NCBI GenBank assembly: GCA_016793115.1
Contig: JAEUIN010000031.1
Location: forward strand, 1-64,000
Direction of reading: 5' to 3'
DNA length: 64,000 nucleotides
Origin: Planctomycetaceae bacterium
Lineage (GTDB): Bacteria > Planctomycetota > Planctomycetia > Pirellulales > PNKZ01
This document shows positions 1 through 8,871 of this stretch, piece after piece; the first letter of the stretch is position 1; each line of letters begins with the position of its first letter. Position numbers and translations under genes: made by a program. Under the pieces are notes generated by a model. It saw only the letters and a list, made by a program, of their open reading frames with translations. It ran no database searches and was not told the DNA's origin.

Positions 1-2420
1 GTCAGCCGCGGGCTGTGGAACAAGCTGCGCCCAACACGACGACGCCCCCCGCCGCGACGGAAGAAGATCGCTCACCGGCCGGCGAACTGGTGCGCGAAGC
101 TCTCGCGCCGCCGAAGTCGCTGAACTTGAAGGGGAAGCCGATCACGCTGCTCGAAGCGCTCGGCCGGTCGTCGGATCGCCGCCGCCAGTCGACGATCGTC
201 TACGCCTATTGGAAGCTCGCGGCCGACGTGGCCGAGTATCACTTCGCCTACCAGCACGAACAGTTCCTCCGTTCGCTCGGCGAGCTCGCAGCGCAACTCG
301 AGCAAGGCCCCGACGCGCAGCATGCCCGCACCGCGGTCGCCTCGCGCTCGGCGGAAGCCGCGGCCGAACTGCGGGAAGCCGAACTCCGCCTCTCGGCCGG
401 CCAAGCGGAGTTGGCCGCCGCGGCCGCGCTCTCCGCCGGCGACGAAGGTCCGCTCCCGCGCGACCTGCCTCACGTCGGCGTCTACAACACCTCGTTCGAA
501 CGCGTCTACGCCCGCCGCGTGCCGCCGGCGCGGGCCTACTTGCTGCAAAAATCGCTGCCGCTGCGGCACGACGTCGTCACGGTCCGGGCCCAAACGGTGC
601 TCGCTTCGCAAGACGCCTTCGAAGCCGCGCTCGACGCCTACCGCAACCGCCGCTTGCCGCTCGACGACGTGCTCCCCACGATCGCCGAGCTGCGCGACCG
701 GCGCGCGCAATTCGTCGTCGCCGTTCGCCGCTACAACGACGAAATCGCCGAATACGCCCTCTCCAGCGCTCCGGAAGGCACCAGCCGCGAAACGCTCTGC
801 GGCATGCTCATTAAAAATGCCTACACGCCGAAGCTCGGCAAGGCCGTCGTCGCGGAAGACGCCGCGTTGTTCGCCGCCGCCGACGGCTTCGCGCCCGCCG
901 AAGAAGGCTACGCGGTCGTGCCGACGACGTTCGAGAGCGCCACGCCGGTGCCCGACTCCGTGAGCGCCGAGCCGCTGCCTGCGGCGTTCGAACCGACGCT
1001 CGCCCCGCCGCCGACGACTCGCCCGGCCATTCCCACCAACGCAGTCCCGTCGAACGCGGTACCGACCAATGCGGTACCGACAAACGCGCTCCCCACGAAT
1101 ACGCTCCCGACAAACGCGCGCCCCCTCGACTCGTCGGCCGGCACGGCGCAAGGCGAAGCCTCGACCGTGTCGTATTGGGAAGCCTTGCCGAAGGACCTGC
1201 CGCCGGACCAAGGTCGCTACGCCCAGCCGAACCTGTTCGACACGGCCGATGCCCAACCGCTCTTGGCCCCCGATTCAGCTCCGGCGACCTACGAGCGCGG
1301 CACGCCGACGCTCGCTCCGCCGCGTGAGCGCAGCGCCGCGCCGCTCAAGTTCAAAGTCAACCGCATGCCGCTCGATGAGCCGGGCCAATTGCCGCCGAGC
1401 GACGACGCCCAACCGCTCCCGACAAGCTCCGCCGGCCGCTCGCCGTACTCCTCCGCGACGATCGAGGCCCCGGTCGACGCGGCTTTGAAAGCGGAACCCT
1501 TCGGCCCGACGATCGCCGACCCGAACAACGCGAGCCCCGCAATCGTCGACGCGCCCGTCGCCGACGCGCCCGTCGCCGACGCGCCCATCGTCGACTCGGC
1601 CGTCGAGCCCGCCGGGTTCTACACCGGCGTCGTCGACCTGCCGCCCGCGCGGCGCGCTCAAGAACTCGTCGAGCAACTGCACCGTGCCGCAGCACAAACG
1701 GTCGCCGCCGCGCAAACAAGCGCCGACGCCAAGCCAATCTCGCTCGACGACTGCCTCGCCCAGAGCATCGCCGTCGATCGTCGCGAAGCGATCGCCGCCT
1801 ACTGGGCGACGGCCGAAGCCGCGGCCTCGGTCCACGCTCGCTCGCAGCAGGTCGCTCAGCTCGACGCCCTCTCCGAAGCCACGTTTCGTTTCCGCGAATC
1901 TCCCGTCGGCGCCGTCGCCATGCTCGAAGTGCGGGCCGCGAAGCTCGCCGCCGAGTCGCTCCGCCGCGAAGCCCTGGCCGACCTCGTCTTGGCACGCTGG
2001 CAGCTCACCGACGCCCTGCGTAAGCCGCTCGCGGAAACCTGGCTGACGACGGGCACGCTGCCTCACGCGGGCGGCTATCAAACCAAGATCGACGCCGTTT
2101 CCGCCGACGGCGGCACGCGCACCAAACTCACGAAACTCGCCGCGACGATTGAGGTCCGCCACGCGGTGATTCAACTTCGCGCCGAAGCCGTGGCCGGGGC
2201 CGATCAGTCGGCCGAACAAGCCTTGCAGAAGTATGCGGCCGGCCAGTGCTATGTGCACATTCCGCTGGCGGAATTCCGCCGGCAAACGACGCTGACCGAC
2301 CAGCTCCTGGCAAACGTCACTCGCTACAATCGCGACATCGCCGACTACGCCCTGACGCTGCTGCCGAACACCACGCCGCCCGACACGGTCGCCTCGGCTC
2401 TCGTCGTGAATCGGCAATAG
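1..2420 (+). CDS. TolC-like (outer-membrane efflux type) protein, 5' truncated
   Basis: The frame is open back to base 3, so the real start lies before the window; a GTG at 15 is only an internal candidate. At least 801 residues are visible. The protein holds two similar helical halves, about residues 35-280 and 560-800. Each begins with a KPI-x-L segment followed by an AYW-x2-A helix, and each ends with RYN-x2-IA-x-YAL. That repeated helix-hairpin pattern resembles the duplicated fold of TolC outer-membrane efflux proteins (family knowledge). Between the halves lies a low-complexity insert of about 270 residues rich in Pro, Ala and Asp, including six 5-residue units of the PTNAV type and three VADAP units. 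A transporter role is inferred; no partner genes are visible because the upstream side is cut off. Confidence 0.55.
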   Translation, partial: QPRAVEQAAPNTTTPPAATEEDRSPAGELVREALAPPKSLNLKGKPITLLEALGRSSDRRRQSTIVYAYWKLAADVAEYHFAYQHEQFLRSLGELAAQLEQGPDAQHARTAVASRSAEAAAELREAELRLSAGQAELAAAAALSAGDEGPLPRDLPHVGVYNTSFERVYARRVPPARAYLLQKSLPLRHDVVTVRAQTVLASQDAFEAALDAYRNRRLPLDDVLPTIAELRDRRAQFVVAVRRYNDEIAEYALSSAPEGTSRETLCGMLIKNAYTPKLGKAVVAEDAALFAAADGFAPAEEGYAVVPTTFESATPVPDSVSAEPLPAAFEPTLAPPPTTRPAIPTNAVPSNAVPTNAVPTNALPTNTLPTNARPLDSSAGTAQGEASTVSYWEALPKDLPPDQGRYAQPNLFDTADAQPLLAPDSAPATYERGTPTLAPPRERSAAPLKFKVNRMPLDEPGQLPPSDDAQPLPTSSAGRSPYSSATIEAPVDAALKAEPFGPTIADPNNASPAIVDAPVADAPVADAPIVDSAVEPAGFYTGVVDLPPARRAQELVEQLHRAAAQTVAAAQTSADAKPISLDDCLAQSIAVDRREAIAAYWATAEAAASVHARSQQVAQLDALSEATFRFRESPVGAVAMLEVRAAKLAAESLRREALADLVLARWQLTDALRKPLAETWLTTGTLPHAGGYQTKIDAVSADGGTRTKLTKLAATIEVRHAVIQLRAEAVAGADQSAEQALQKYAAGQCYVHIPLAEFRRQTTLTDQLLANVTRYNRDIADYALTLLPNTTPPDTVASALVVNRQ
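1030..1122 (+). repeat. In-frame 15-bp tandem repeat (PTNAV units)
   Basis: Six imperfect 15-base units encode PTNAV, PSNAV, PTNAV, PTNAL, PTNTL and PTNAR inside the TolC-like gene. The unit length is a multiple of three, so copy-number changes would keep the frame. A second, shorter 15-base repeat encoding VADAP lies at about 1546-1590 in the same linker. Confidence 0.75.
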
Positions 2421-2424
2421 AACT

Positions 2425-2501
2425 GTAGGGAACGCCCTCCGCGGCGTTCCGCACGCGATGCCGAATGCAGGTCACGCAGCGCCGCCGAAGGCGTTCCCTA
2501 C
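2425..2501. repeat. Dispersed inverted repeat (GTAGGGAACGCC family)
   Basis: The 12-base arms GTAGGGAACGCC (2425-2436) and GGCGTTCCCTAC (2490-2501) are exact reverse complements. The left end continues with CTCCGCGGCGTTCC to 2450. A copy matching 24 of 26 bases, in reverse orientation, lies at 19343-19368 inside the radical SAM gene. The element fills most of the gap between the TolC-like gene and rnd. It could also act as a terminator hairpin, but no T-run follows. Confidence 0.75.
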
Positions 2502-2593
2502 GGCCGACCGCGCCCCCTTGCCGCGGATTCATCGAGCGGCGACAATGCCCGCTCTTTCGAACCCCTCTTATCAGCGGAGCGTCTGTCGCGAAC

Positions 2594-3790
2594 GTGTCGG
2601 CCGAAGTCATCACCAAGCAGGCGGACCTCGAAGCGTTTTGCGATCGCATGCGCGCCGCGGGCCGCATCACCTTCGATACGGAATTCGTTTCCGAACACAC
2701 CTACCGCCCGCAACTTTGCCTGGTTCAGGCCGCGATCGAAGGAGAGGCCCGCTGCATCGACCCGCTCGCCGCAGGCATCGACCTCGTGCCGCTGTGGGAC
2801 GTGCTCACCGAACCGAAGCACGAAGTGATCGCTCACGCCGCGCGGCAGGAAATGCTGTTCGTCATCGAGGCGACCGCGAAGCGCCCGGCCAAGCTGTTCG
2901 ACGTGCAAATCGCCGCGGGCATGATCGGCATGGAGTTTCCGGCCGGCTACGGCAACCTCATCTCGAAGCTGCTCGGCGTCACGCCGCAGAAAGGCGAGAC
3001 CCGCAGCGACTGGCGCAAGCGGCCGCTGACCGATCGGCAAATCGAATACGCCGTGGCCGACGTCCGCTATCTCTTGCCGCTCCATGAGAAGCTTTCGACG
3101 AAGCTCGAGAAGCTCAACCGTCGCTCGTGGTTCGACGTCGAAATGGAATCGTTTCAAGCCGACATCGAAGCCTCGCTGACGCGCGAGCGCTGGCGGCGCA
3201 CCTCGGGCAGCTCCGGCATGTCGCCGCGCTGCCAAGCCGTGTTGCGCGAGCTGTGGACGTGGCGCGAGCAGGAGGCCGAGCGCCGCGATTTGCCGCCGCG
3301 GCTGATCCTGCGCGACGACCTGATGGTCGAAGTCGCCAAGCGTAAGATCGCCGACCCGAAGCATATCGGCGCGGTCCGCGGCATGGAGCGGCCGGAATTG
3401 CGCCGCGCGATTCCCGACTTGGCCCGGGCCGTCGAGCGGGCCTTGGCGCTTCCCGAGAGCGAACTGCCGACATCCGTCCGCGTCGAATCGAACTCGCATC
3501 TCTCGATGCTCGGGCAATTTCTTTCGGCGGCCCTGTCGAGCATTTGCCGCGGCGCGGAAATCGCCCCGGCGATCGTCGGCACCGCGAACGACGTTCGCGA
3601 ACTGGTCAACTACCGCCTCAACGGCATTCCCGACGCCGACGGCAACGTGCCGATTCTCGCCCGCGGCTGGCGCGCGGAAGTCGTCGGCCATCTCATCGAA
3701 GAACTCCTCGGCGGACGCATGTCGATCCGCATCGCCGACCCCAACTCCGAACACCCGCTCGTGTTCGAAGAAGCGGCCCGCAAGTCTTAG
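2594..3790 (+). CDS. rnd: Ribonuclease D
   Basis: A 398-residue 3'-5' exoribonuclease of the DEDD family, acting in tRNA 3' maturation. The exonuclease domain (about 1-190) starts with the DTEF motif (D28, E30), continues with IAHAARQEMLF around the second acidic site, and ends with IEYAVADVRYLLPL, the third motif with its Tyr. An HRDC nucleic-acid-binding domain follows (about 205-285), then a second HRDC-like C-terminal region as in other RNase D proteins. I chose the GTG at 2594 because homology begins there; the frame is open to 2465, but that extension is Arg-rich and overlaps the inverted repeat. The stop TAG lies in the boundary of a dispersed hairpin repeat. The gene converges on the kinase gene. 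Confidence 0.9.
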   Translation: MSAEVITKQADLEAFCDRMRAAGRITFDTEFVSEHTYRPQLCLVQAAIEGEARCIDPLAAGIDLVPLWDVLTEPKHEVIAHAARQEMLFVIEATAKRPAKLFDVQIAAGMIGMEFPAGYGNLISKLLGVTPQKGETRSDWRKRPLTDRQIEYAVADVRYLLPLHEKLSTKLEKLNRRSWFDVEMESFQADIEASLTRERWRRTSGSSGMSPRCQAVLRELWTWREQEAERRDLPPRLILRDDLMVEVAKRKIADPKHIGAVRGMERPELRRAIPDLARAVERALALPESELPTSVRVESNSHLSMLGQFLSAALSSICRGAEIAPAIVGTANDVRELVNYRLNGIPDADGNVPILARGWRAEVVGHLIEELLGGRMSIRIADPNSEHPLVFEEAARKS

Positions 3791-4036
3791 CCCCCGGTTC
3801 TTCAGACCGGGGACAAGCGGCGTTGCGAGCGTTCGAAGCCGTGATCCTTCAACGGCTCGCCGATTCACAACCTGCTCCGACTTGCCCGGAATCCCAACGG
3901 GATTCCGGCTGTTAGGCGTTCCCGGTCGTGCGAGATCCCCCACATCGTCACCGGCCTTCGGTCTGCGACCACCGGCTACTTTCTTGGAACCCTTCGGGTT
4001 CCTCGACCGGAGAAACTTGAAGCGTCTCTACGCTTC
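3782..4036. repeat. Cluster of palindromic repeats between rnd and the kinase gene
   Basis: This convergent gap is packed with hairpins. CCCCGGT/ACCGGGG lies at 3792-3812 directly after AAGTCTTAG, which contains the rnd stop. A perfect 10-bp stem CCGGAATCCC/GGGATTCCGG lies at 3886-3908, and GGAACCC/GGGTTCC at 3986-4002. GAAGCG/CGCTTC at 4019-4036 has the kinase stop codon in its loop. The first hairpin belongs to a family also seen at 22532 and 29267. Together they could terminate transcription from both sides, though T-runs are absent. Confidence 0.7.
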
Positions 4037-5695
4037 CACCGGCTCGATCGCTTCGCGGGCCGAGGCGTTCCACCAGCGAGCCGCGTCGTCGCGGGTCCAC
4101 TTGCCCCAGCATTCGCAATCGCGCAACGCGAAACGCAGCGACACCGCGTCTTGAAACCGCTCGGCGGGCGACTTCGCCAAGCAGCGGAGAATCACTTCCT
4201 CCAAGTCGGCCGGAACATCGGCGCGCAGCCGCGTCGGCGGCAAGACCGGCTCGTTGGCATGAGCGAACAGCACCTTGAGCGGCTTATCGCTTTCAAACGG
4301 CGGCCGGCCGGTCAGCATGAAATACGCTACCGCGCCGAGCGCGTAGATATCGCTGCGGGCATCCGGTTCGGAATCGCCGGTCGCTTGCTCGGGCGACATA
4401 TAGAGCGGCGAGCCGGTAATCGTGCCGTCGAGCGTGAGATGAATCCCTTCCGCTTCTTCGGTCGTTTTCACCAGGCCGAAGTCGAGCAATTTGGCGACGT
4501 CGTGCACGCCGCCGCGTTTGGCCGCGAAGATGTTGCCCGGTTTCACGTCGCGATGCACCAACCCCACGGCGTGCGCTTCGCGGAGCGCGTCGCATACCTG
4601 CTCCAGCAAATAGACGACCCGCGCCGGCGCGAGCGGGCCGTGCCGTTCGACTAAGTCGCCGACGCTCAAGCCGGGTAGATACTCCATCACATAGTAAAAC
4701 GTGCCGTCTTCCGTGCGGCCGTAGTCGAAGATTTCCACCGTGTTCCAATGCGACAGCGTCGCGATCGTCTGCACTTCGCGCTCGAAGCGTGCCAGCGTTC
4801 GCGGGTCGTCGGCCTTTTGCGGACGCACTAGCTTCAGCGCGCACGGTCGCTTCAGCAGGCGATGTTCGGCCAGATAAACTTCCCCCATGCCCCCCGCGCC
4901 GAGCAGCCGGCGCAAACGATACTGCCCGAACTCGCGGGCCTCGTACGCCTCGCGCCGCAACGTGTTCACGAGCGCCGTGCCGTAGACGCTCGCGCCGTAG
5001 CCGATGAGGGCGAACAAGATCATCGACACGAACGGCTCATGCGCGCCGGCCAAATCGGCCATGCGCGGGGCGCGCAGCACGTCGACGACGTAGCCGCCGG
5101 CGGCGGCCGCCATGATGCAGGCCAGCACGACAGCGCAGCGCTGCCACGTGTTGGGAATGTAAATCGCGTACGTGAAAATCAGCAGGAACCAGAGGCCGAG
5201 CGTGCTGGGAATGTAGCCGTGCACGCTGGCCGTGTAGACCAGATCGAAGTGCTGCACGTTGACGAAAAAGGCCGTCATCAGCCCGAAGATGCCCAACTCC
5301 ATCAAGCGAAGCGAACGCAGGCTAAAGCAATTCGGCTTCCAGAGCACGGCCGTGAAGAGCCCCAGGCCCAACAGCGTGGCCAAGTGGCACCAACGAAGAA
5401 CGTTGCGTTCTTCGTGCAGAAAATCTTTCGGGAGCGTCGCGGTGACGTCGCGGATGCCGCCCCAGGCGTAGAACACGGCCGCCCCGATAAAGAGCACCAA
5501 GGCCGCGCTGCGCAAGCGATTGCTTAGCAACGCCTGAGTTTGCGTCGTCAGGCCCGATTCGCTCCCCTCGACGAACTGAATCTTGGGGCAGTTGGGGGAG
5601 CGCGTAGAAAAAGGGGCCGGCGTCCGCAAGCTTGCGGCATCGAGCGTCGCGTCTTGCGGCGAAAGCGAAGGGAGTTCGCGTCTCGGCCCGGCCAT
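4028..5695 (-). CDS. Membrane-anchored Ser/Thr protein kinase
   Basis: A 555-residue Hanks-type kinase with the membrane part first and the kinase last. About six hydrophobic segments occupy residues 61-80, 103-119, 131-150, 164-181, 186-204 and 222-240. The kinase domain starts near 259, with the Gly loop GAGGMG (265-270), the ATP-binding Lys in CALKLV (288), the catalytic HRD (381-383) with KPGN, DFG (405-407), and GSPLYMSPEQ in the activation/P+1 segment. All catalytic residues are present. I start at the ATG at 5695 because the longer frame (to 5833) adds only a basic stretch without kinase homology. No PASTA or other C-terminal sensor follows, so sensing, if any, would be through the membrane domain. 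The stop codon sits inside a palindrome. Confidence 0.88.
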   Translation of the reverse strand: MAGPRRELPSLSPQDATLDAASLRTPAPFSTRSPNCPKIQFVEGSESGLTTQTQALLSNRLRSAALVLFIGAAVFYAWGGIRDVTATLPKDFLHEERNVLRWCHLATLLGLGLFTAVLWKPNCFSLRSLRLMELGIFGLMTAFFVNVQHFDLVYTASVHGYIPSTLGLWFLLIFTYAIYIPNTWQRCAVVLACIMAAAAGGYVVDVLRAPRMADLAGAHEPFVSMILFALIGYGASVYGTALVNTLRREAYEAREFGQYRLRRLLGAGGMGEVYLAEHRLLKRPCALKLVRPQKADDPRTLARFEREVQTIATLSHWNTVEIFDYGRTEDGTFYYVMEYLPGLSVGDLVERHGPLAPARVVYLLEQVCDALREAHAVGLVHRDVKPGNIFAAKRGGVHDVAKLLDFGLVKTTEEAEGIHLTLDGTITGSPLYMSPEQATGDSEPDARSDIYALGAVAYFMLTGRPPFESDKPLKVLFAHANEPVLPPTRLRADVPADLEEVILRCLAKSPAERFQDAVSLRFALRDCECWGKWTRDDAARWWNASAREAIEPVEA

Positions 5696-5849
5696 CGACC
5701 GAAATCCTGGCGGAAGCGTCGGGGAGGAAGTTGCCCTATCATACCGCCGCAAGCAAGGTGCGCGATAGGGGCCGAGAACGGGAAAAGAGCGTCCGGCGAA
5801 CAAGCCAAGGCGGAACGATTCCGATGTGGCCACACGACGGGCCGGGGCG

Positions 5850-6566
5850 CTAGGCCCGACCGCCGACGTCGCCGTGCGACTTGCGCGACAGTTGGAACAA
5901 GAGTTCGGCCGCCTCCCAATCTTCTTCCGTGTCGATGTCTTGCACCAGCCGGCGCGGCAACACGACCGGTCTTGCCCGCGAGGAGAAAAAGCCGCGCCGC
6001 TCTTGAAACGCTTTGCCGCGCCCCCAATAGAACTGGCCGGCGTCGTGCCAGGCCTCCGGCAGATCCTGTGAGCGAACGAATTCGTTTTCCGGCCAGAACA
6101 TGCCGACCGTGCCGTCGAGATTGCGCTTCAGAGCGCGGAAAATCGGAAATGCGAACGTCGTCGCGCTGAAGGCGTAGTGCAGCGTCGGGTCGGCTTGCAA
6201 TGCCTGCAGGCCGGCGGCCAGGTCGCTCGGTCGGATGAAGGGCGCCGTCGGATAGAGGCAGCAAGCAAACTCGACCGGCCCGCGGTTTTCCTCCACCCAG
6301 CGCACGGCATGGGCCACGACCGGGAGAGTCGGCGCGAAATCGTCGGCCAACTCCTTCGGACGCCGAAAGGGCGCTTCGGCCCCGTGGGCTTCGGCCACCG
6401 CGGCGATTTCTTCGTCGTCGGTCGAGACGTAGAGCGCGTCGAAGACGCCCGTCGCCGCCGCGGCTTCGAGCGACCAGGCGAGGATCGGCTTCCCGCAGAA
6501 CGGGCGAATGTTCTTGCGCGGAATCCGTTTGCTGCCGCCGCGGGCGGGGATAATTCCAACGATCAC
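5850..6566 (-). CDS. pseF: Pseudaminic acid cytidylyltransferase (NeuA/PseF family)
   Basis: A 238-residue enzyme that would transfer CMP from CTP to pseudaminic acid or a related nonulosonic acid, the activation step before surface glycosylation. The N-terminal nucleotide-binding motif is IIPARGGSKRIPRKN. The segment RSQDLPEAWHDAGQFYWG is characteristic of PseF rather than of sialate CMP synthetases. The GTG at 6566 is preferred because GAGG lies 8 bases upstream, and because it gives an N-terminus like that of the family; the frame is open to 6638. No other pseudaminate genes (PseB, C, G, H, I) are in the window, so the exact sugar is inferred. Confidence 0.8.
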   Translation of the reverse strand: MIVGIIPARGGSKRIPRKNIRPFCGKPILAWSLEAAAATGVFDALYVSTDDEEIAAVAEAHGAEAPFRRPKELADDFAPTLPVVAHAVRWVEENRGPVEFACCLYPTAPFIRPSDLAAGLQALQADPTLHYAFSATTFAFPIFRALKRNLDGTVGMFWPENEFVRSQDLPEAWHDAGQFYWGRGKAFQERRGFFSSRARPVVLPRRLVQDIDTEEDWEAAELLFQLSRKSHGDVGGRA

Positions 6567-6691
6567 GAGTCGCACCTCACTACGGATTGGACTTCGGCCG
6601 CGGGGGGTGCCGGCATTACACTTTGACCGGACCGGCACCGCCGCGTCGCCGGCTTGCGACGACGCACGGTTCCCACACCACGGATTGTCTC

Positions 6692-6696
6692 AGGAG
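6692..6696 (+). promoter_or_regulatory. Ribosome binding site AGGAG
   Basis: AGGAG lies 8 bases before the ATG at 6705 and supports that start over an in-frame ATG at 6654. Confidence 0.6.
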
Positions 6697-6704
6697 CTTT
6701 CGTC

Positions 6705-7007
6705 ATGGATACGACGATGCGGACGCAGCCGCGCGGTTCGGAGTCGGCGGCCCAAGCCCAATGGCTGGCGGCGCTGTTGCGACAAGCGGCCGACGATCTC
6801 GAGCGCCAGGCCGGCGAGCAACCCGACGAACGTATCTCGCACCGTTTGGCGCGAGCGGTCCGTTCGGAGTCGTGCGTCGCGAGTTTCCTCGCGCAAAACG
6901 CCGACACGATCACGCTCGCGCTGGATGATTCTGCACCGGCGAGCGTTTTCATCCAATACCGGTCGGCCGCGCCCCTCGACACCGGCGACCTGAGCGTCTT
7001 TCCGTAA
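6705..7007 (+). CDS. Small hypothetical protein (100 aa)
   Basis: A 100-residue acidic protein with no signal peptide or membrane segment and no family I recognise. The N-terminal half is helical and Ala/Arg/Glu-rich; the C-terminal half has alternating hydrophobic residues (ITLALDD, VFIQYRS) suggesting beta strands. A good ribosome site precedes the ATG. It is divergent from pseF and converges on the GT-B-like gene with a 15-base gap. No function is proposed. Confidence 0.6.
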   Translation: MDTTMRTQPRGSESAAQAQWLAALLRQAADDLERQAGEQPDERISHRLARAVRSESCVASFLAQNADTITLALDDSAPASVFIQYRSAAPLDTGDLSVFP

Positions 7008-7022
7008 CGCGCGGCCGCTACG

Positions 7023-8732
7023 CTACCGCTCGGTGCGGATGTCGCCCAGCAGGCAATCGACGATCCGCGTCGCGGCCGAACCGGCCGCCGCCGCGCGGCC
7101 TCGTTCTTCCGCCGGCGGCGACGCCAACGCCTGTTCCAACAACGGCCGTAGCTCGGCCGCAGTCCGCGCCGAACCGAGCAGACCGTACCAGCCGGCCGGT
7201 ACGACGTCGCCCGATCCGCGAGGCAACACTTGCACGACCGGGACGCCGGCGGCCGCCGCATCGACTCCCGCGCTCGATGCGCAACTGATCACGCAATCGA
7301 TCTCGGGCAATACCTCGCCGAGCGTTTGTTTCTGCACGATGCGAAAGTTCAACGCCGCGTTGCGTCGCAGCGCCTCGAGCAGCGGTCGATCGCAGCCCTT
7401 GGCGCGCGGGTGAAGCTTGACGATCAATTGCGCGGCGGGGATCGCGGCGACCGCATCGCAGGCCGCGGCCAGCATCTCGCCGTACGTCCGCGTCGTGAGA
7501 TGGAAGTTGATCGCGTCGGGACGCTCGTCGCGCGGAGCGGGCACGGCCGCGAGCATGACACGCTTGCGCCCGACCGGCGCCGCCGGCGAGCACTTGGCCC
7601 GCGCGTGGGCGACTTCGGCGAGGAATTCGTCGTGATAGGTCGAACCGGTCACGACGACATTCCCCGTCGATTCCCCCCAAGCTTCCAGTTGCCGACGTGA
7701 GCCTTCGTCCCAGGCGAAGAATCCGTCGGCATAGAGCGGAACGAAGCCGAAGCGTACGCCGCAGACGCCGTGCTGCGCGACCCACGAGCCGACGCCGTGC
7801 CGACGGGCCAAGGCCACGGCCATGCGGGCCAGCGGCGTCGCGTCTTCATCGAGCACGAGCTGCGAGAAGCTGCGCCGACCGAAATGTGCGACCAAGCGCG
7901 ACCACTGACGCGACTGAATCGCGCCGCTGCGGAGTTTCGTGGCGCGATACCAAGCTTCGACAACGTCGTTCAGGAGCACGCCGCGCTCGGCGACGTCGGC
8001 GGCGAGCAACCGCTCGGGGTAAAGATCCGCCTGGTCGTCGCCGCGGCAGGTGAGCCAGCGCACGCCTTGACCAAACCGCTTCCACCAGGCGCGCACCGGA
8101 AATTGATCGTAGAGCCAAGCGACCGCGACGCCGCGGCGCAGCGCCTCATCGCAAATTCCGTCGAGCAAGCGGGGGTTGCCGATGACGAGCAGGCGGGGAG
8201 CCCGTGTGCCGCCGGGCTTGAGAGCCTCGCGCCGATCGGCGAACAGCGCGGCAGGCGCGCGCCGCCACCAAGGTGACGGCGCGGCCGATGCAACCTCGGG
8301 CGCAGCGGTCGCCGGAGCGTCGTGAACATGCAGGCGAAATCGGCGAGCCGCGGCGAGCCCTAGCCAGACGGCCCGGTATTCGTCGTCGCTTTCGCCGCCG
8401 GCGAAGAGTTCGACGGACTGAGTCGCGTCCGGCATCAACCGTTCGACGAACGCCAGTATGCGCAGCCACTTCACCGCGGCGTAACGCAGCCGCAGCACGT
8501 TGACATCGGCGAAGTTGGGTCCGACGGAATGGCGCACCGCCGCGGCGGCGATGATGCGCTCGGCCAACTGTTGGGCGGCGACGTCGAGCGCTTCGAACTC
8601 GGGGGCGACGATCACGTCGTCGAGCGCCCAATGCTGCGGCGCGTCGGACTCCCACGAGCCTTCCAAGAGCAGCGCCGGTCCGCTTGGCTGTCGATCCGCC
8701 GGCACCAAACTGCGGCGGACGAAAACCTGCAT
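7023..8732 (-). CDS. GT-B-like surface carbohydrate transferase (putative)
   Basis: A 569-residue cytoplasmic protein. The C-terminal half has features of GT-B glycosyl- or glycerophosphotransferases: a QHGVCG turn, then DGFFAWDEGSRRQLEAWG, a VVVTGS strand, QLIVKLHPRAKG, and finally DCVISCASSAGVDAAAAG-x-PVV, which resembles the donor-binding end of such folds. The N-terminal third (to about 180) is unrecognised. Its location between pseF and a methyltransferase-like gene on the same strand suggests surface polysaccharide or glycan synthesis, possibly using the PseF product. This is inferred; the exact donor and acceptor are unknown. Confidence 0.6.
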   Translation of the reverse strand: MQVFVRRSLVPADRQPSGPALLLEGSWESDAPQHWALDDVIVAPEFEALDVAAQQLAERIIAAAAVRHSVGPNFADVNVLRLRYAAVKWLRILAFVERLMPDATQSVELFAGGESDDEYRAVWLGLAAARRFRLHVHDAPATAAPEVASAAPSPWWRRAPAALFADRREALKPGGTRAPRLLVIGNPRLLDGICDEALRRGVAVAWLYDQFPVRAWWKRFGQGVRWLTCRGDDQADLYPERLLAADVAERGVLLNDVVEAWYRATKLRSGAIQSRQWSRLVAHFGRRSFSQLVLDEDATPLARMAVALARRHGVGSWVAQHGVCGVRFGFVPLYADGFFAWDEGSRRQLEAWGESTGNVVVTGSTYHDEFLAEVAHARAKCSPAAPVGRKRVMLAAVPAPRDERPDAINFHLTTRTYGEMLAAACDAVAAIPAAQLIVKLHPRAKGCDRPLLEALRRNAALNFRIVQKQTLGEVLPEIDCVISCASSAGVDAAAAGVPVVQVLPRGSGDVVPAGWYGLLGSARTAAELRPLLEQALASPPAEERGRAAAAGSAATRIVDCLLGDIRTER

Positions 8733-8871
8733 GAAACTCGCTCACGGGTTCTGAGGCGTGACTTCTTCGCGAAGCGTCGAAGCTTACGAACCCGTGACAT
8801 CGAGAGTCAACCCGAACCGCGTGGCGCGCGAGGCGACGAGAGGCGGCCGGTTGCCGATTACCGAGGCCGGC

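Noticed and set aside
2498..3943. Minus-strand open frame of 481 codons opposite rnd
   Set aside because: rnd has all DEDD motifs; the reverse product is Arg/Asp-rich with no domain.
3882..4154. Plus-strand frame of 90 codons at the rnd/kinase junction
   Set aside because: It spans palindromic repeats and the end of the kinase gene; no start signal.
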